This document shows, piece after piece, positions 8,978 to 17,546 of a stretch of DNA of 64,000 bases; the first letter of the stretch is position 1; each line of letters starts with the position of its first letter. The stretch covers positions 62,001 through 126,000 of the forward strand of contig SYAC01000001.1 in NCBI GenBank assembly GCA_005787685.1. Reading direction: 5' to 3'. A model generated the notes under the pieces. It worked only from the letters and a program-made list of their open reading frames with translations. It did not search any database and was not told the DNA's origin. A program made the translations under genes and the position numbers. This DNA comes from Planctomycetia bacterium. Its GTDB lineage: Bacteria; Planctomycetota; Phycisphaerae; Phycisphaerales; SM1A02.

Positions 8978-9784
8978 TCACGCGCGTCGACGCTTTGTAA
9001 ACAGGCCAGCCAAACCCACAAGCGTAACTGCGCCTGGGGTGGGCACTGGCATTGCGGAAATAGTCAAATTGTCAAAAAAGCCATACGCATTATTGGTGGT
9101 GGTGCCACCAGAGGCAAGATCGGTGGTGGTGAACAACATGCTGGCAAATACGCTGCCCTTTAAGGTGGTGGTATAAGAGGCCACAAGCGCGCCGTTCACA
9201 TACGCCTTCGTTTCGCCAGTCAGGTAATTCCAATCCTGTTTCAATGAATGCCATGCATTCAGCGCAACCACGGTGCTGGTGTTGGTGCGACTCGCCAGCG
9301 CGTAGCCGCCATTGCTTGTCCACACTTGGCCAGTGTTGCTAATCATTAAACCAGCGGAAACTTCATACGATGACTTGTGCGCCATCAATCCAAAGCTTGA
9401 CGCCAAGCTTTGACCGCCCCCCACATAGACATCAAGTTCAGTACGAAGAATGTTGTTGCCGCCCGTGCTTGCCGCAGCCCACTTGCCGCTGTTGCCAAGA
9501 TCTAAGTAGCCCTTGGTGCGACCAGCGCTGAGGTATTTTTCCGTGGTTGCTTTAATCGCTTTTCCTGAACCAGATGGCCTGTTTTCCACCGTCATAGCCA
9601 CCTGACCAGTGTTCATCACGCCTGTTGTGGCCCAATAGCCGCCGGTGCCGGTCCATGCGGCATTTTGATTTAAATTACCGGTGATGTAAGTATTAAAATT
9701 AGTTGAGTAAATCACGCCCGCAGATGCGTTCATGGCCAAACCAGAAACAACGCCGGCAATAAATACCTTTGAAAATGTATGCAT
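8978..9784 (-). CDS. Secreted PEP-CTERM-like protein with concanavalin-type fold
   Basis: The 268-residue protein has a signal peptide (VFIAGVVSGLAMNASAG), a beta-rich middle resembling LamG/concanavalin-like domains (WHSLKQDWNYLTGETKAYVNG is typical of the strand that recurs in them) and a C-terminal sorting tail VPTPGAVTLVGLAGLF plus TKRRRA. The tail has PTP where canonical PEP-CTERM has PEP, a variant common in Phycisphaerae-type proteins. It would be processed by an exosortase-like system at the envelope. GGAG lies eight bases before the ATG. Substrate unknown. Confidence 0.75.
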   Translation of the reverse strand: MHTFSKVFIAGVVSGLAMNASAGVIYSTNFNTYITGNLNQNAAWTGTGGYWATTGVMNTGQVAMTVENRPSGSGKAIKATTEKYLSAGRTKGYLDLGNSGKWAAASTGGNNILRTELDVYVGGGQSLASSFGLMAHKSSYEVSAGLMISNTGQVWTSNGGYALASRTNTSTVVALNAWHSLKQDWNYLTGETKAYVNGALVASYTTTLKGSVFASMLFTTTDLASGGTTTNNAYGFFDNLTISAMPVPTPGAVTLVGLAGLFTKRRRA

Positions 9785-10146
9785 GAAATAAACTCCAGAA
9801 TGTTGAAGGGGAGCAAAGGGAAAGGGAACGGGAAAATAAAACTAAAAGTAACTCCCTTCAACTTGCCACTGACTGAATCTGAGTCAATAATTAACCCAAT
9901 GATTTTGCGTGATTCAGTGAATAACCCACTGCTGTACCGCAAAAAAGGCACAAATATTTTGGTATTACGCGTCAGAGCGAGCTCGAAAAGAGGGTCGACT
10001 AGGAATTGAAGTTGAGCGAGTTGACGAAAGTTTGCTTACCAAATTATCTGGCTGCGGCACGCGTAATTATGGCGGCAAGTTACAAGCCCCCGCGCACGCT
10101 TGGGGCTCATTCTATTTTATCGCAAACCTGCGGTGCAAACGCAAAC
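9785..10146 (-). other. Intergenic region with small inverted repeats
   Basis: This region lies upstream of the PEP-CTERM gene and downstream of the regulator gene, both on the minus strand. It contains an imperfect dyad around 9870-9886 (TGACT...AGTCA arms) and a second one near 9920 (ATTCA/TGAAT arms), a possible operator pair for the PEP-CTERM gene. No protein is recognisable. An AGCCCC/GGGGCT hairpin near 10090-10112 lies just past the regulator stop but has no T-run. Confidence 0.3.
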
Positions 10147-11088
10147 TCACTTGATGATTTGACCGCGCATAAGGTTGAGTAATTCCACACGGCTATGGAC
10201 ACCAAGCTTGCGGTAAATTCGCTTGGTGAATGTGCCCACCGTAAAGGGTGACAATCCCAACTGCTGCGCGATAGTTTGCTGAGTGCGGCCGCTTCCAAGC
10301 GCCACTGCAATTTGCTTTTCGCGGTGTGACAACTTTGAGGAACTGCCCAATTGAGACTCCGAGCCAAGCGCGGGCACTTGTGTTGAGGCGACTCGGGGCA
10401 CAATAGAAATATTGGGCTGCGGTGCCACCGGATGGTGTAGTGGCTGCACTCGAATGGACACATTGTAATTGCACAACGGTGGTGGTTGAGTAAACGCGCC
10501 GGCGTTTGGACTGATGTTGGTACCAGGGTTGGATTTCGCGCCAGTCTTGGTCAAAGTGAACTTGCTGGCGTTTCTGATTTCGTAGGCTGGCGTGTCAATG
10601 ATCATATTCACAAAGCTCACCACCTCGCCAATGCGCCTGCGCAACTCAACAAGATCGGATTCATTTAAACCAACTGGCGTGCAGTAAAATTTAATCCAGT
10701 CACCTTTTTTGTAGGCGCGCTTTTGCACGGAGCCATCCTCAAAAAGTTCCGCGTTATAATCTTTTAAACGCTGCACCAATCGCTGTGTAAGGGCTTTGTC
10801 CTGAGGATCGTCAGCGCTCCAAGTAACCACCAACTTTTGCGGCGTGGTGCGAAAGGTGCTGGTTTTGCTGCGACCACCCGCGCCGACCCGCTCAACCAAG
10901 CCAAACTCAATCAACCTATCCAAGCTCATACGCACCGTGGTGGGATCGGAATTGGACCACTTGGCAATCTGTGCCACGCCCAGTGGCTTGTTGTATCGAC
11001 GCAGTAATTCCCATAATGACATGGTTGGAAAGTCCAGAATCAGATCAATCAAGCCCGGCATTTGAATATCCAGCGGTCCCAGATTCAT
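10147..11088 (-). CDS. Transcription regulator with N-terminal winged helix and C-terminal LuxR-type HTH
   Basis: The C-terminus (about residues 250-313) is a clear LuxR/GerE helix-turn-helix: LSHREKQIAVALGSGRTQQT then IAQQLGLSPFTVGTFTKRIY. Near residues 20-75 a winged-helix module is visible (LWELLRRYNKPLGVAQIAKW, then DPTTVRMSLDRLIEFGLVER). A low-complexity proline/asparagine linker joins them. No receiver domain or autoinducer domain is recognisable. The start at 11088 has AAGGGG eight bases upstream (the ATG is preceded by GGGGCACACGC, almost as at the VWA gene). Its divergent position next to the chitinase gene suggests it controls that gene, itself, or both; this is inference. Confidence 0.8.
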   Translation of the reverse strand: MNLGPLDIQMPGLIDLILDFPTMSLWELLRRYNKPLGVAQIAKWSNSDPTTVRMSLDRLIEFGLVERVGAGGRSKTSTFRTTPQKLVVTWSADDPQDKALTQRLVQRLKDYNAELFEDGSVQKRAYKKGDWIKFYCTPVGLNESDLVELRRRIGEVVSFVNMIIDTPAYEIRNASKFTLTKTGAKSNPGTNISPNAGAFTQPPPLCNYNVSIRVQPLHHPVAPQPNISIVPRVASTQVPALGSESQLGSSSKLSHREKQIAVALGSGRTQQTIAQQLGLSPFTVGTFTKRIYRKLGVHSRVELLNLMRGQIIK

Positions 11089-11697
11089 GCGTGTGCCCCT
11101 TGAAATGAAGACCATGAAGTACCGTGGCGGCGCCAATGCCACAGACCGTATTTACGGTAATAGTTAAGGTAACGCCGGTCTTGGCTTATTGGCATGCCAA
11201 AGGCTATATTCCAATTAAATTAGCCAAAAGTAGGGTTGGCATACCACGAAAAGGGTACAGAATTTGATCGCTGGTATCCGCCTTTGCCCTTCCCCCCTGC
11301 GCTTGAGCCTGGGCGGGTGTCTGGTTGATCTTATGCTTTGGCGCTCACAATGCAGATCGCTCACATGAGTTTCTGGTTGGTCGTGTAAACGCAACCAGCC
11401 AATGAATACCTAGCCTCTGGTGCTTACAACGCGCAAGGTTTTTGGAACCAGCATTTGCAAGATGTGTCGCACGATTTGCAACTTTGTATGCAATATAAAA
11501 ATTATGAGGCGCGAGCGCGAATTACCGACCCTTGTCTAACTCGCTTCAGAGTGAAGCCGTAAATATGTCTGTCAATTATTGCAAAATTGCTTGGTACGCA
11601 AGCAACAACCGTTTGACGCGTCTCGTAGTGGATTATATCTGCTGATGATGGTTGCTTGCGGCGTTTTGCCCAAAGACCCTATGAGAAAAATGAAATA
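11089..11697 (+). promoter_or_regulatory. Divergent regulator/chitinase intergenic region with TTGGCATGCCAA dyads
   Basis: About 600 bp lie between the regulator and the chitinase. At 11189-11200 there is a perfect 12-bp palindrome TTGGCATGCCAA, and 47 bp further on (11236-11246) a near copy TTGGCATACCA. A CTGGTTG/CAACCAG inverted repeat lies near 11370-11395. These are plausible operators for the divergent regulator. An open frame around 11405-11565 without a start codon gives no recognisable protein. Confidence 0.4.
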
Positions 11698-13887
11698 ATG
11701 ATATTCAAAATCAATGAAAAGTCATGGCAAACCTTGATGGCAAAAATTGTGTGCGTTGTTTTGATCGCAAGTTCTTCGCGCGCGGCTAGCACTTTTTCTT
11801 ACACCGATCAATGGGCCACCGGCGGTCAAGGAGTATTGCGCGCCAGCAATGACACTGGCGCCGCCGTAACAAGCTGGACGCTTGAGTTTGATTGGGGCGC
11901 GGATATAACCAGTATTTGGAATGGAAGCATTCAAAGTAAAGTTGGCAATCATTATGTTGTGATCAATACGAGTTGGAATGGCGTGATTACCGCGGGCGCG
12001 GCGGTGGAAGTTGGTTGCGTGTTCAACACCACCGCACCCGGCGTGGCCCCCACAAATTTAGTTTTTAGTTCGGGCAATGGTGGCGGCGGTGGCGGCGGCG
12101 GCGGAACAATTTCTGCTCCCGTTATTACCAGCGCAACAAGCGCCAATGCGAGTGCCGGCATTTTATTTTCCTATCAAATTACGGCCAGTGGAGCGCCAAC
12201 TTCATTTGGCGCAACAGCTTTACCCGCGGGGCTTGTGGTGAACACATCCACTGGGTTGATTTCTGGAACACCAACCACTGCCGGACTGACAAATATTTCC
12301 ATAACGGCCGCAAACTCCGCTGGCAACGCATCGGCAATTCTTGCACTGTCGGTCGCACCGGCGTCAGAATGTGTTGGCGACCTGAACGGCGACAACACGG
12401 TGGACAGCGCGGATGCGAGTTTGCTGCTTCTCTCTTGGGGTGAAGAATCAATCTATGACTTTGATAGCAACGGCGTAACCGATAGCGGCGACATGTCTAT
12501 TATACTTTTGTCATTTGGGCCTTGCGAAATTCCCAACACCGATCCGGTTGGCTACGAGAAAATGCCTACGGTGGAGCAGCGCAAGATTGTTGGCTACTAC
12601 CCAAACTGGGGTATCTATCAAAAGAATTTTCCCGTGACTAAGGTGCGCGGCGACCGGGTGAATGTCATTAATTACGCGTTCCTCATTCCGTTGGATCGCA
12701 CCATGCCTTCGGCGTGGGATCGAATTGTGTCTAGCTATCGCGGTTGGAGTTACGCCAACTACGCCGCGTACTTGCAGCAACCCGCGGGCTCCACGCTGAG
12801 CGCTGGCGTTGGCTTGTTTGATGAGTGGGCCGACGCTGGCGCAGACACTGCGGCCTCAGCGCTGACCATGTCCCCCGCGTACAACGCCAACAGCAACTTT
12901 GGGCAATTGCAGACGCTCAAGGCCGCCAACAGCAAGCTTCGCACCATGATTTCTATTGGTGGTTGGACTTTGTCAACGCCGTTCTTCAGTATTGCGCGTA
13001 ACGCGCAAAAGCGCGCGGACTTTGCCAAGAGCGCGGTCTATGTAGTCAAGCGCTATGGCTTTGATGGCATTGATGTTGACTGGGAATATCCCGGCGGCGG
13101 CGGTCTAGAGCCAAGTGGTATTGGCGACACGGCCACCGACGGCGACAATTATTTACTGCTGCTGCAAGCGTTGCGCGACGAGTTGAACAGGCAAACTTTG
13201 ATCGATGGCAAAAAGTATTACTTGTCCATTGCCGGTCCAGGGGGCGACACAAAGATTGCCAATATTGACGCCAAGAAGATCGCGGAGATTGTGGATTGGA
13301 TCAATGTCATGGCGTACGACTTTCATGGAGGTTGGGACTCCACAACTGGAATGAACGCCCCCATGGTGAATGTGGATTCAAGTCCGAGCGCGGCTCAATG
13401 GTCGGTTGCGGGCGCCATACATGCGTACTTGACTGGCCTCAACGGCAAAGGCGGCGTGTCGCCCGAGCAACTTGTGTTGGGCGTACCTTTCTATGGACGC
13501 GGCTGGAAAAATGTTGCCGCAGGGCCAAATGGAAACGGACTTGGTCAAAGTGGTTCTGAGGCAACATCACCTACCTTGGGCGAAACAGAGTTTCCGTACA
13601 ACTCGCTGTTTAGCAGCGGCGTGCTTGCGTATTCCAATGGCGTGTACAGCGGCGCGGGCGGCTACACGCGCTTTTGGCACCCAACGGCGAAAGTGCCCTA
13701 CTTGTATTCAGTCAGCGCACAGAAATTTATTACCTACGACGACGCGCAATCCATGGCAGTGAAGATGGACTTTGCAAATCAACAAGCGCTTGGCGGCGCC
13801 ATGTTCTGGGAACTAAGCGAGGACACTGAAAGCGCCACCGGCACCTCGCTACTGGACGCGGTATTTGCGGGGTTGCGATTGCCATAA
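11698..13887 (+). CDS. Secreted multidomain GH18 chitinase (CBM2-like, Ig-like, dockerin, GH18)
   Basis: The start at 11698 is followed by a signal peptide (LMAKIVCVVLIASSSRAAS). Domains in order: CBM2-like carbohydrate-binding module at about 30-120 (SWTLEFDWGADITSIWNG), a nine-glycine linker, a putative Ig-like module at about 140-220, a dockerin at about 228-278 (GDLNGDNTVDSADAS and DFDSNGVTDSGDMS), then GH18 at about 290-729. The catalytic strand FDGIDVDWEYP has the DxxDxDxE signature with acid Glu near residue 463, and MAYDFHG and MFWELSED complete the active site. It would hydrolyse chitin extracellularly. The dockerin sits between modules rather than at an end. A TTG 14 codons upstream is an unlikely alternative start. 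Confidence 0.93.
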   Translation: MIFKINEKSWQTLMAKIVCVVLIASSSRAASTFSYTDQWATGGQGVLRASNDTGAAVTSWTLEFDWGADITSIWNGSIQSKVGNHYVVINTSWNGVITAGAAVEVGCVFNTTAPGVAPTNLVFSSGNGGGGGGGGGTISAPVITSATSANASAGILFSYQITASGAPTSFGATALPAGLVVNTSTGLISGTPTTAGLTNISITAANSAGNASAILALSVAPASECVGDLNGDNTVDSADASLLLLSWGEESIYDFDSNGVTDSGDMSIILLSFGPCEIPNTDPVGYEKMPTVEQRKIVGYYPNWGIYQKNFPVTKVRGDRVNVINYAFLIPLDRTMPSAWDRIVSSYRGWSYANYAAYLQQPAGSTLSAGVGLFDEWADAGADTAASALTMSPAYNANSNFGQLQTLKAANSKLRTMISIGGWTLSTPFFSIARNAQKRADFAKSAVYVVKRYGFDGIDVDWEYPGGGGLEPSGIGDTATDGDNYLLLLQALRDELNRQTLIDGKKYYLSIAGPGGDTKIANIDAKKIAEIVDWINVMAYDFHGGWDSTTGMNAPMVNVDSSPSAAQWSVAGAIHAYLTGLNGKGGVSPEQLVLGVPFYGRGWKNVAAGPNGNGLGQSGSEATSPTLGETEFPYNSLFSSGVLAYSNGVYSGAGGYTRFWHPTAKVPYLYSVSAQKFITYDDAQSMAVKMDFANQQALGGAMFWELSEDTESATGTSLLDAVFAGLRLP

Positions 13888-13894
13888 CTGACCC

Positions 13895-13910
13895 CTAGGC
13901 GCGAGCCTAG
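13895..13910 (+). terminator. Hairpin after chitinase stop, no T-run
   Basis: CTAGGC and GCCTAG form a perfect six-base stem with a GCGA tetraloop starting seven bases after the chitinase stop codon. There is no uridine run, so this is at most a weak or factor-dependent terminator or a 3'-end stabilising hairpin. Confidence 0.3.
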
Positions 13911-14029
13911 TTCGGCGACTCCATGGCTTGTTTTTGGCGAATGAACGCGCCGTATTGTTATAGAAATACAGTACTTCAAGCACTGATCAGGAATAGACTC
14001 ACAGTAAAGTTGGTGCTAAAATCTTACCC

Positions 14030-16270
14030 ATGAAATTTCTTGGAAAAGACCTTATAGCTGGTATGGTTGTATTTTTGGTGGCGATGCCTTTGTGCATGGG
14101 CATTGCGCACGCATCTGGCGCGCCGGTGATCGCTGGAATTATTTCTGGAATTATTGGCGGCATTGTGGTGGGCTTGCTCAGCGGGTCGCACATCAGCGTG
14201 TCTGGACCAGCGGCTGGACTTGTCGCCACTGTGATTTCGCAAATTCAAGTGCTGGGTTCGTACCAGACGTTCTTGTTGGCGGTGGTTATAAGCGGCATCT
14301 TGCAAATAGGTTTTGGCATTCTGCGTGCGGGCGTGTTGGCCAACTACTTTCCAACCAATGTGGTTCGCGGATTGTTGGCGGCCATTGGCATTATTTTAAT
14401 TTTAAAGCAGCTGCCACATCTTGTGGGAGACGACACCGACTTTGAGGGCGAGATGGCATTTCTTCAGGCCAATGGAGACAATACATTCACTGAAATTACT
14501 TCAGCTGTGAGCTCGTTTCTTCCGGGCGCGGCGCTGGTTGGACTTTCATGTTTGGTCCTGTTGTTCGTTTGGGACAAAAGCGCGCTGAAGAAAAGTGCTT
14601 TTCCCGCCCCGCTTGCCGCAGCGCTGCTTGGTGTTGCCATAAGCGAGTTGCTGCGCATAAGCGGCTCCAGTTGGTCGATGAGCCCAAGCCACTTGGTGGA
14701 GGTGCCTATTCTGGGGGCTCTCGGCCAAGGCTGGGACAATATTTTTCGCATGCCCGATTGGAGCCAATGGGGTAATCCAAAGGTGTACACCGCGGCCCTT
14801 ACGCTGGCGATTATAGCGTCGCTGCAAACACTTTTAAATTTAGAGGCCACCGACAAACTGGATTTACAAATGCGCGTGTCGCCGCCCAACCGTGAGTTGC
14901 TGGCGCAAGGTGTGGGTAATGTGGCGGCGGGTTTGATTGGAGGTATGCCAATTACTTCAGTGATTGTGCGCAGTTCCGTAAACGCCAACGCGGGCGCACG
15001 CACACGAATTTCGTCAATCTTTCATGGAGTTTTGCTGCTTGCGTGCGTGCTTGGAATTCCCACGCTGCTGAACCGCATTCCGCTTGCGGCATTGGCGGCC
15101 ATTCTGGTGGTGACGGGGTTGAAGCTGGCAAGCCCAAAGTTCTTTGTGCAAATAGCCAAGCAAGGCCTCGCTGAATTCATTCCATTCGCGGTCACCGTTC
15201 TTGCCATTATTTTCACAGATTTACTTGTGGGGGTGATCATTGGTCTTGGGGTAAGCCTGCTATTTGTGCTTTCAAGCAACGCGCGCCATAGCATGACCAT
15301 TATCAACGAGGAACATGTGAGTGGTATGGTGCATCGAGTGGAATTGGCCAATCAAGTTTGTTTTTTAAATCGTGCGGCGCTGAATCGAATACTGGCCAGC
15401 TTTCAAAAGGGTGCGCAGGTTGTAATTGATGCGCGCACAACGGATTATCTTGATAGGGATATATTGAGAATTATTCAAACATTCCGTGATGAGACTGGAC
15501 CAGCGCGCGGTGTGGTGGTGAGTTTGATTGGATTTCAAAATCAATATTACCTCAAAGATCGAGTGCAATATGTAGATGTGACCACGCGCGAAGTGCAAGA
15601 CAAAATCACGCCCGAGCGCGTATTGCAGGTATTGAAAGAAGGCAACGAGCGATTTGCCTCTGGGCGGCGCTTGCAACGCGACTTAGTTCGCCAGGTGTCT
15701 GCCACCAGTGTTGGACAACATCCCATAGCGGTGGTGTTAAGTTGCATTGATTCTCGCGCGCCCACTGAGATTCTGTTTGATTTGGGTATTGGCGACATCT
15801 TTAGCGTGCGCTTGGCGGGAAATGTGTTGTCGCGCAAAGTGCTAGGCAGTATGGAATTTGCCTGCAAGGTGGCGGGCTCTAAATTAATTTTAGTGCTTGG
15901 CCACACCAGTTGCGGCGCCGTCAAGGCCACATGTGACATTGTTGAAAAAGATCAAGATACGGTGCAGGCAACAGGCCTCACAAACCTTTCATATTTGGTG
16001 GAGCCAATCAGCCAGGCCGTAAAAATGGAAAACACTACCAAGCAAAACCGCAATAGTAGTAACGCCGATTTTGTTGACCGTGTGGCGGCGATCCATGTGC
16101 GCAATGTCATGCTGGCGATTCACCAAGAAAGTCCAACGCTGCGAGACATGATTGACTCGGGTCAGATTCAAGTTGTGGGCGCCATGTACAACGTGAAGAG
16201 CGGCAGGGTAGATTTTATAAATGCGGCGAATACCAACAGCGCCGTGACCATGGCCTCCACGGCAACATAA
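14030..16270 (+). CDS. SulP-family anion transporter fused to STAS-like region and beta-carbonic anhydrase
   Basis: Residues 1-400 are a SulP/SLC26 transporter (AGMVVFLVAMPLCMGIAHAS, then SGPAAGLVATVISQIQ and about ten further helices). Residues 425-530 resemble a STAS domain (VVIDARTTDYLDRDIL). From about residue 545 a beta-carbonic anhydrase follows, with zinc ligands Cys572 and Asp/Arg of SCIDSRAPTE and His625/Cys628 of GHTSCGAVKA. The order transporter-STAS-anhydrase suggests bicarbonate uptake or export coupled to CO2 interconversion at the inner membrane. SulP-anhydrase fusions are known in bacteria. The anhydrase motifs are all present, so activity is expected. It is a single gene with no operon partner. 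Confidence 0.92.
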   Translation: MKFLGKDLIAGMVVFLVAMPLCMGIAHASGAPVIAGIISGIIGGIVVGLLSGSHISVSGPAAGLVATVISQIQVLGSYQTFLLAVVISGILQIGFGILRAGVLANYFPTNVVRGLLAAIGIILILKQLPHLVGDDTDFEGEMAFLQANGDNTFTEITSAVSSFLPGAALVGLSCLVLLFVWDKSALKKSAFPAPLAAALLGVAISELLRISGSSWSMSPSHLVEVPILGALGQGWDNIFRMPDWSQWGNPKVYTAALTLAIIASLQTLLNLEATDKLDLQMRVSPPNRELLAQGVGNVAAGLIGGMPITSVIVRSSVNANAGARTRISSIFHGVLLLACVLGIPTLLNRIPLAALAAILVVTGLKLASPKFFVQIAKQGLAEFIPFAVTVLAIIFTDLLVGVIIGLGVSLLFVLSSNARHSMTIINEEHVSGMVHRVELANQVCFLNRAALNRILASFQKGAQVVIDARTTDYLDRDILRIIQTFRDETGPARGVVVSLIGFQNQYYLKDRVQYVDVTTREVQDKITPERVLQVLKEGNERFASGRRLQRDLVRQVSATSVGQHPIAVVLSCIDSRAPTEILFDLGIGDIFSVRLAGNVLSRKVLGSMEFACKVAGSKLILVLGHTSCGAVKATCDIVEKDQDTVQATGLTNLSYLVEPISQAVKMENTTKQNRNSSNADFVDRVAAIHVRNVMLAIHQESPTLRDMIDSGQIQVVGAMYNVKSGRVDFINAANTNSAVTMASTAT

Positions 16271-16365
16271 TGGCGAAAGTGGCGTGAGGAAAGTGTGACA
16301 CTTTTTCTAAAAGAATTAGCGATATTTTAAAATGACGGCTGGCGAACCATTTCAAAGCGCTGATA

Positions 16366-16403
16366 AAAATAAAATATAAAAAAATTCTTCCCCGTAGGGG
16401 AAG
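16366..16403 (-). terminator. Strong intrinsic terminator on the minus strand without an obvious gene
   Basis: Read on the minus strand, CTTCCCC-TAC-GGGGAAG forms a seven-base GC-rich stem followed by AATTTTTTTATATTTT, a textbook intrinsic terminator. There is no convincing minus-strand gene upstream of it (16404-17400 is covered by the VWA gene on the other strand). It may end an antisense or small RNA starting in the VWA 5' region. On the plus strand only the hairpin is present, without a T-run. Confidence 0.5.
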
Positions 16404-16545
16404 CTTGGGTAGTGGTGTGAAATAGTTTGTGTTGCGCATTGACTTTTGTTTTTTCAAGCCTATTGTGAGCCCGCTAACCGCAGGCTGAGCCATGTTGGTT
16501 CAGGCCAGATTTGAATTTGTTTCACACCAACCCAAGGGGACACGC

Positions 16546-17352
16546 ATGACGCAGTCACAAGACAAGTCACAAGGCGATCGCACGCATATCTGCATGATTT
16601 TGGACCGCACAGGATCCATGGAGAGCATTAAACATGACACGATTGGGGGATTCAACAGTTTCATCGCGGCGCAGAAAGCGCTGCCCACCCCCGCAACATT
16701 TACGCTGGTTCAGTTTGACAGTCAGGAACCATTTGAGGTGATCCACAAATTCGTCGACATTCAACTGGTTCGTGATTTAACGGGGCAAACATATATGCCG
16801 CGTGCCAGCACCCCACTGTACGACGCGGTGGGTCGTGGCATAAATGATTTAAAGGCGGGCATGGGTGCATTGCCAGAGGCGCTGCGACCCAAGAAAGTTG
16901 TCATAGTGATTGTGACCGATGGACAAGAGAACGCCAGCCGCGAGTTCACCGGCAAGCAAGTACGCAAGATGATTGCGGATGCAAAAAAGGCAGGCTGGCA
17001 GTTTGTGTTTTTAAGTGCGGATGAAAGTGCCATCAGCGACAGCAGTAGTTTAAATATTGACGCGAGCAACGCGGCGTTCTTTCGAAAGAACAAAGCGGGT
17101 GCCAACGAAATGTGGAGCCGAGTGGCCAATAGGTCAATGGCGTATCGCAGCAGTGAAGTTCACTGCATGCGCATGGATCAGCCCGCTGATGACACGCTAA
17201 TTGCGCAGAAATTGAAAAAGAAAAATGCGGCTGCAAGTGCGGTTACGGCGCAAGATCCAAATGCGGGTGGCGCGGTTCCCGGCGTCGGTGTCGTGGGTGC
17301 GCCAGTTACGCCGCGCAATAGCCGTGGTCGAGGTCGTGGTAAAAAGAATTGA
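16546..17352 (+). CDS. VWA-domain protein with basic Arg/Gly tail
   Basis: ATG at 16546 has AAGGGG eight bases upstream, which decides it over the ATG at 16492. Residues 13-190 form a von Willebrand A domain: ICMILDRTGSMESIKHDTIG carries a MIDAS-type motif DRTGSM (Thr in place of the first Ser), and TPLYDAVG and VIVTDGQEN supply the other metal-site segments. No signal peptide or membrane helix is evident, so it is probably cytoplasmic. The last ~60 residues are low complexity and end in NSRGRGRGKKN, a basic tail that might contact nucleic acid. No partner ATPase (MoxR/CobS) lies nearby. A terminator follows. Confidence 0.8.
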   Translation: MTQSQDKSQGDRTHICMILDRTGSMESIKHDTIGGFNSFIAAQKALPTPATFTLVQFDSQEPFEVIHKFVDIQLVRDLTGQTYMPRASTPLYDAVGRGINDLKAGMGALPEALRPKKVVIVIVTDGQENASREFTGKQVRKMIADAKKAGWQFVFLSADESAISDSSSLNIDASNAAFFRKNKAGANEMWSRVANRSMAYRSSEVHCMRMDQPADDTLIAQKLKKKNAAASAVTAQDPNAGGAVPGVGVVGAPVTPRNSRGRGRGKKN

Positions 17353-17419
17353 TCTCCTTCCATAGTTTGAATAGTCAGGCAGATTGCGTGCGCTAATATT
17401 CGCGCAAGACTGAAGATTA

Positions 17420-17465
17420 AAAACCGCCTGTGGTGCCGCGCGCGCCATGGGCGGTTTTATTTTGA
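17420..17465 (+). terminator. Intrinsic terminator after VWA gene
   Basis: AAAACCGCC at 17420-17428 pairs with GGCGGTTTT at 17450-17458 around a GC-rich inner loop, followed by ATTTTG. The A-rich and T-rich flanks make it usable in both directions. Confidence 0.8.
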
Positions 17466-17546
17466 CGCGTGTCAATAAACGCAAATTCAGAATGACTTAC
17501 AAAACATCGAAGCACAACGCATCCTGTGCTTGACTTGAGGGACACC

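Noticed and set aside
16215-16493. Minus-strand ORF of 92 residues before the VWA gene
   Set aside because: It reads straight through a strong minus-strand terminator and has no ribosome site or recognisable sequence.
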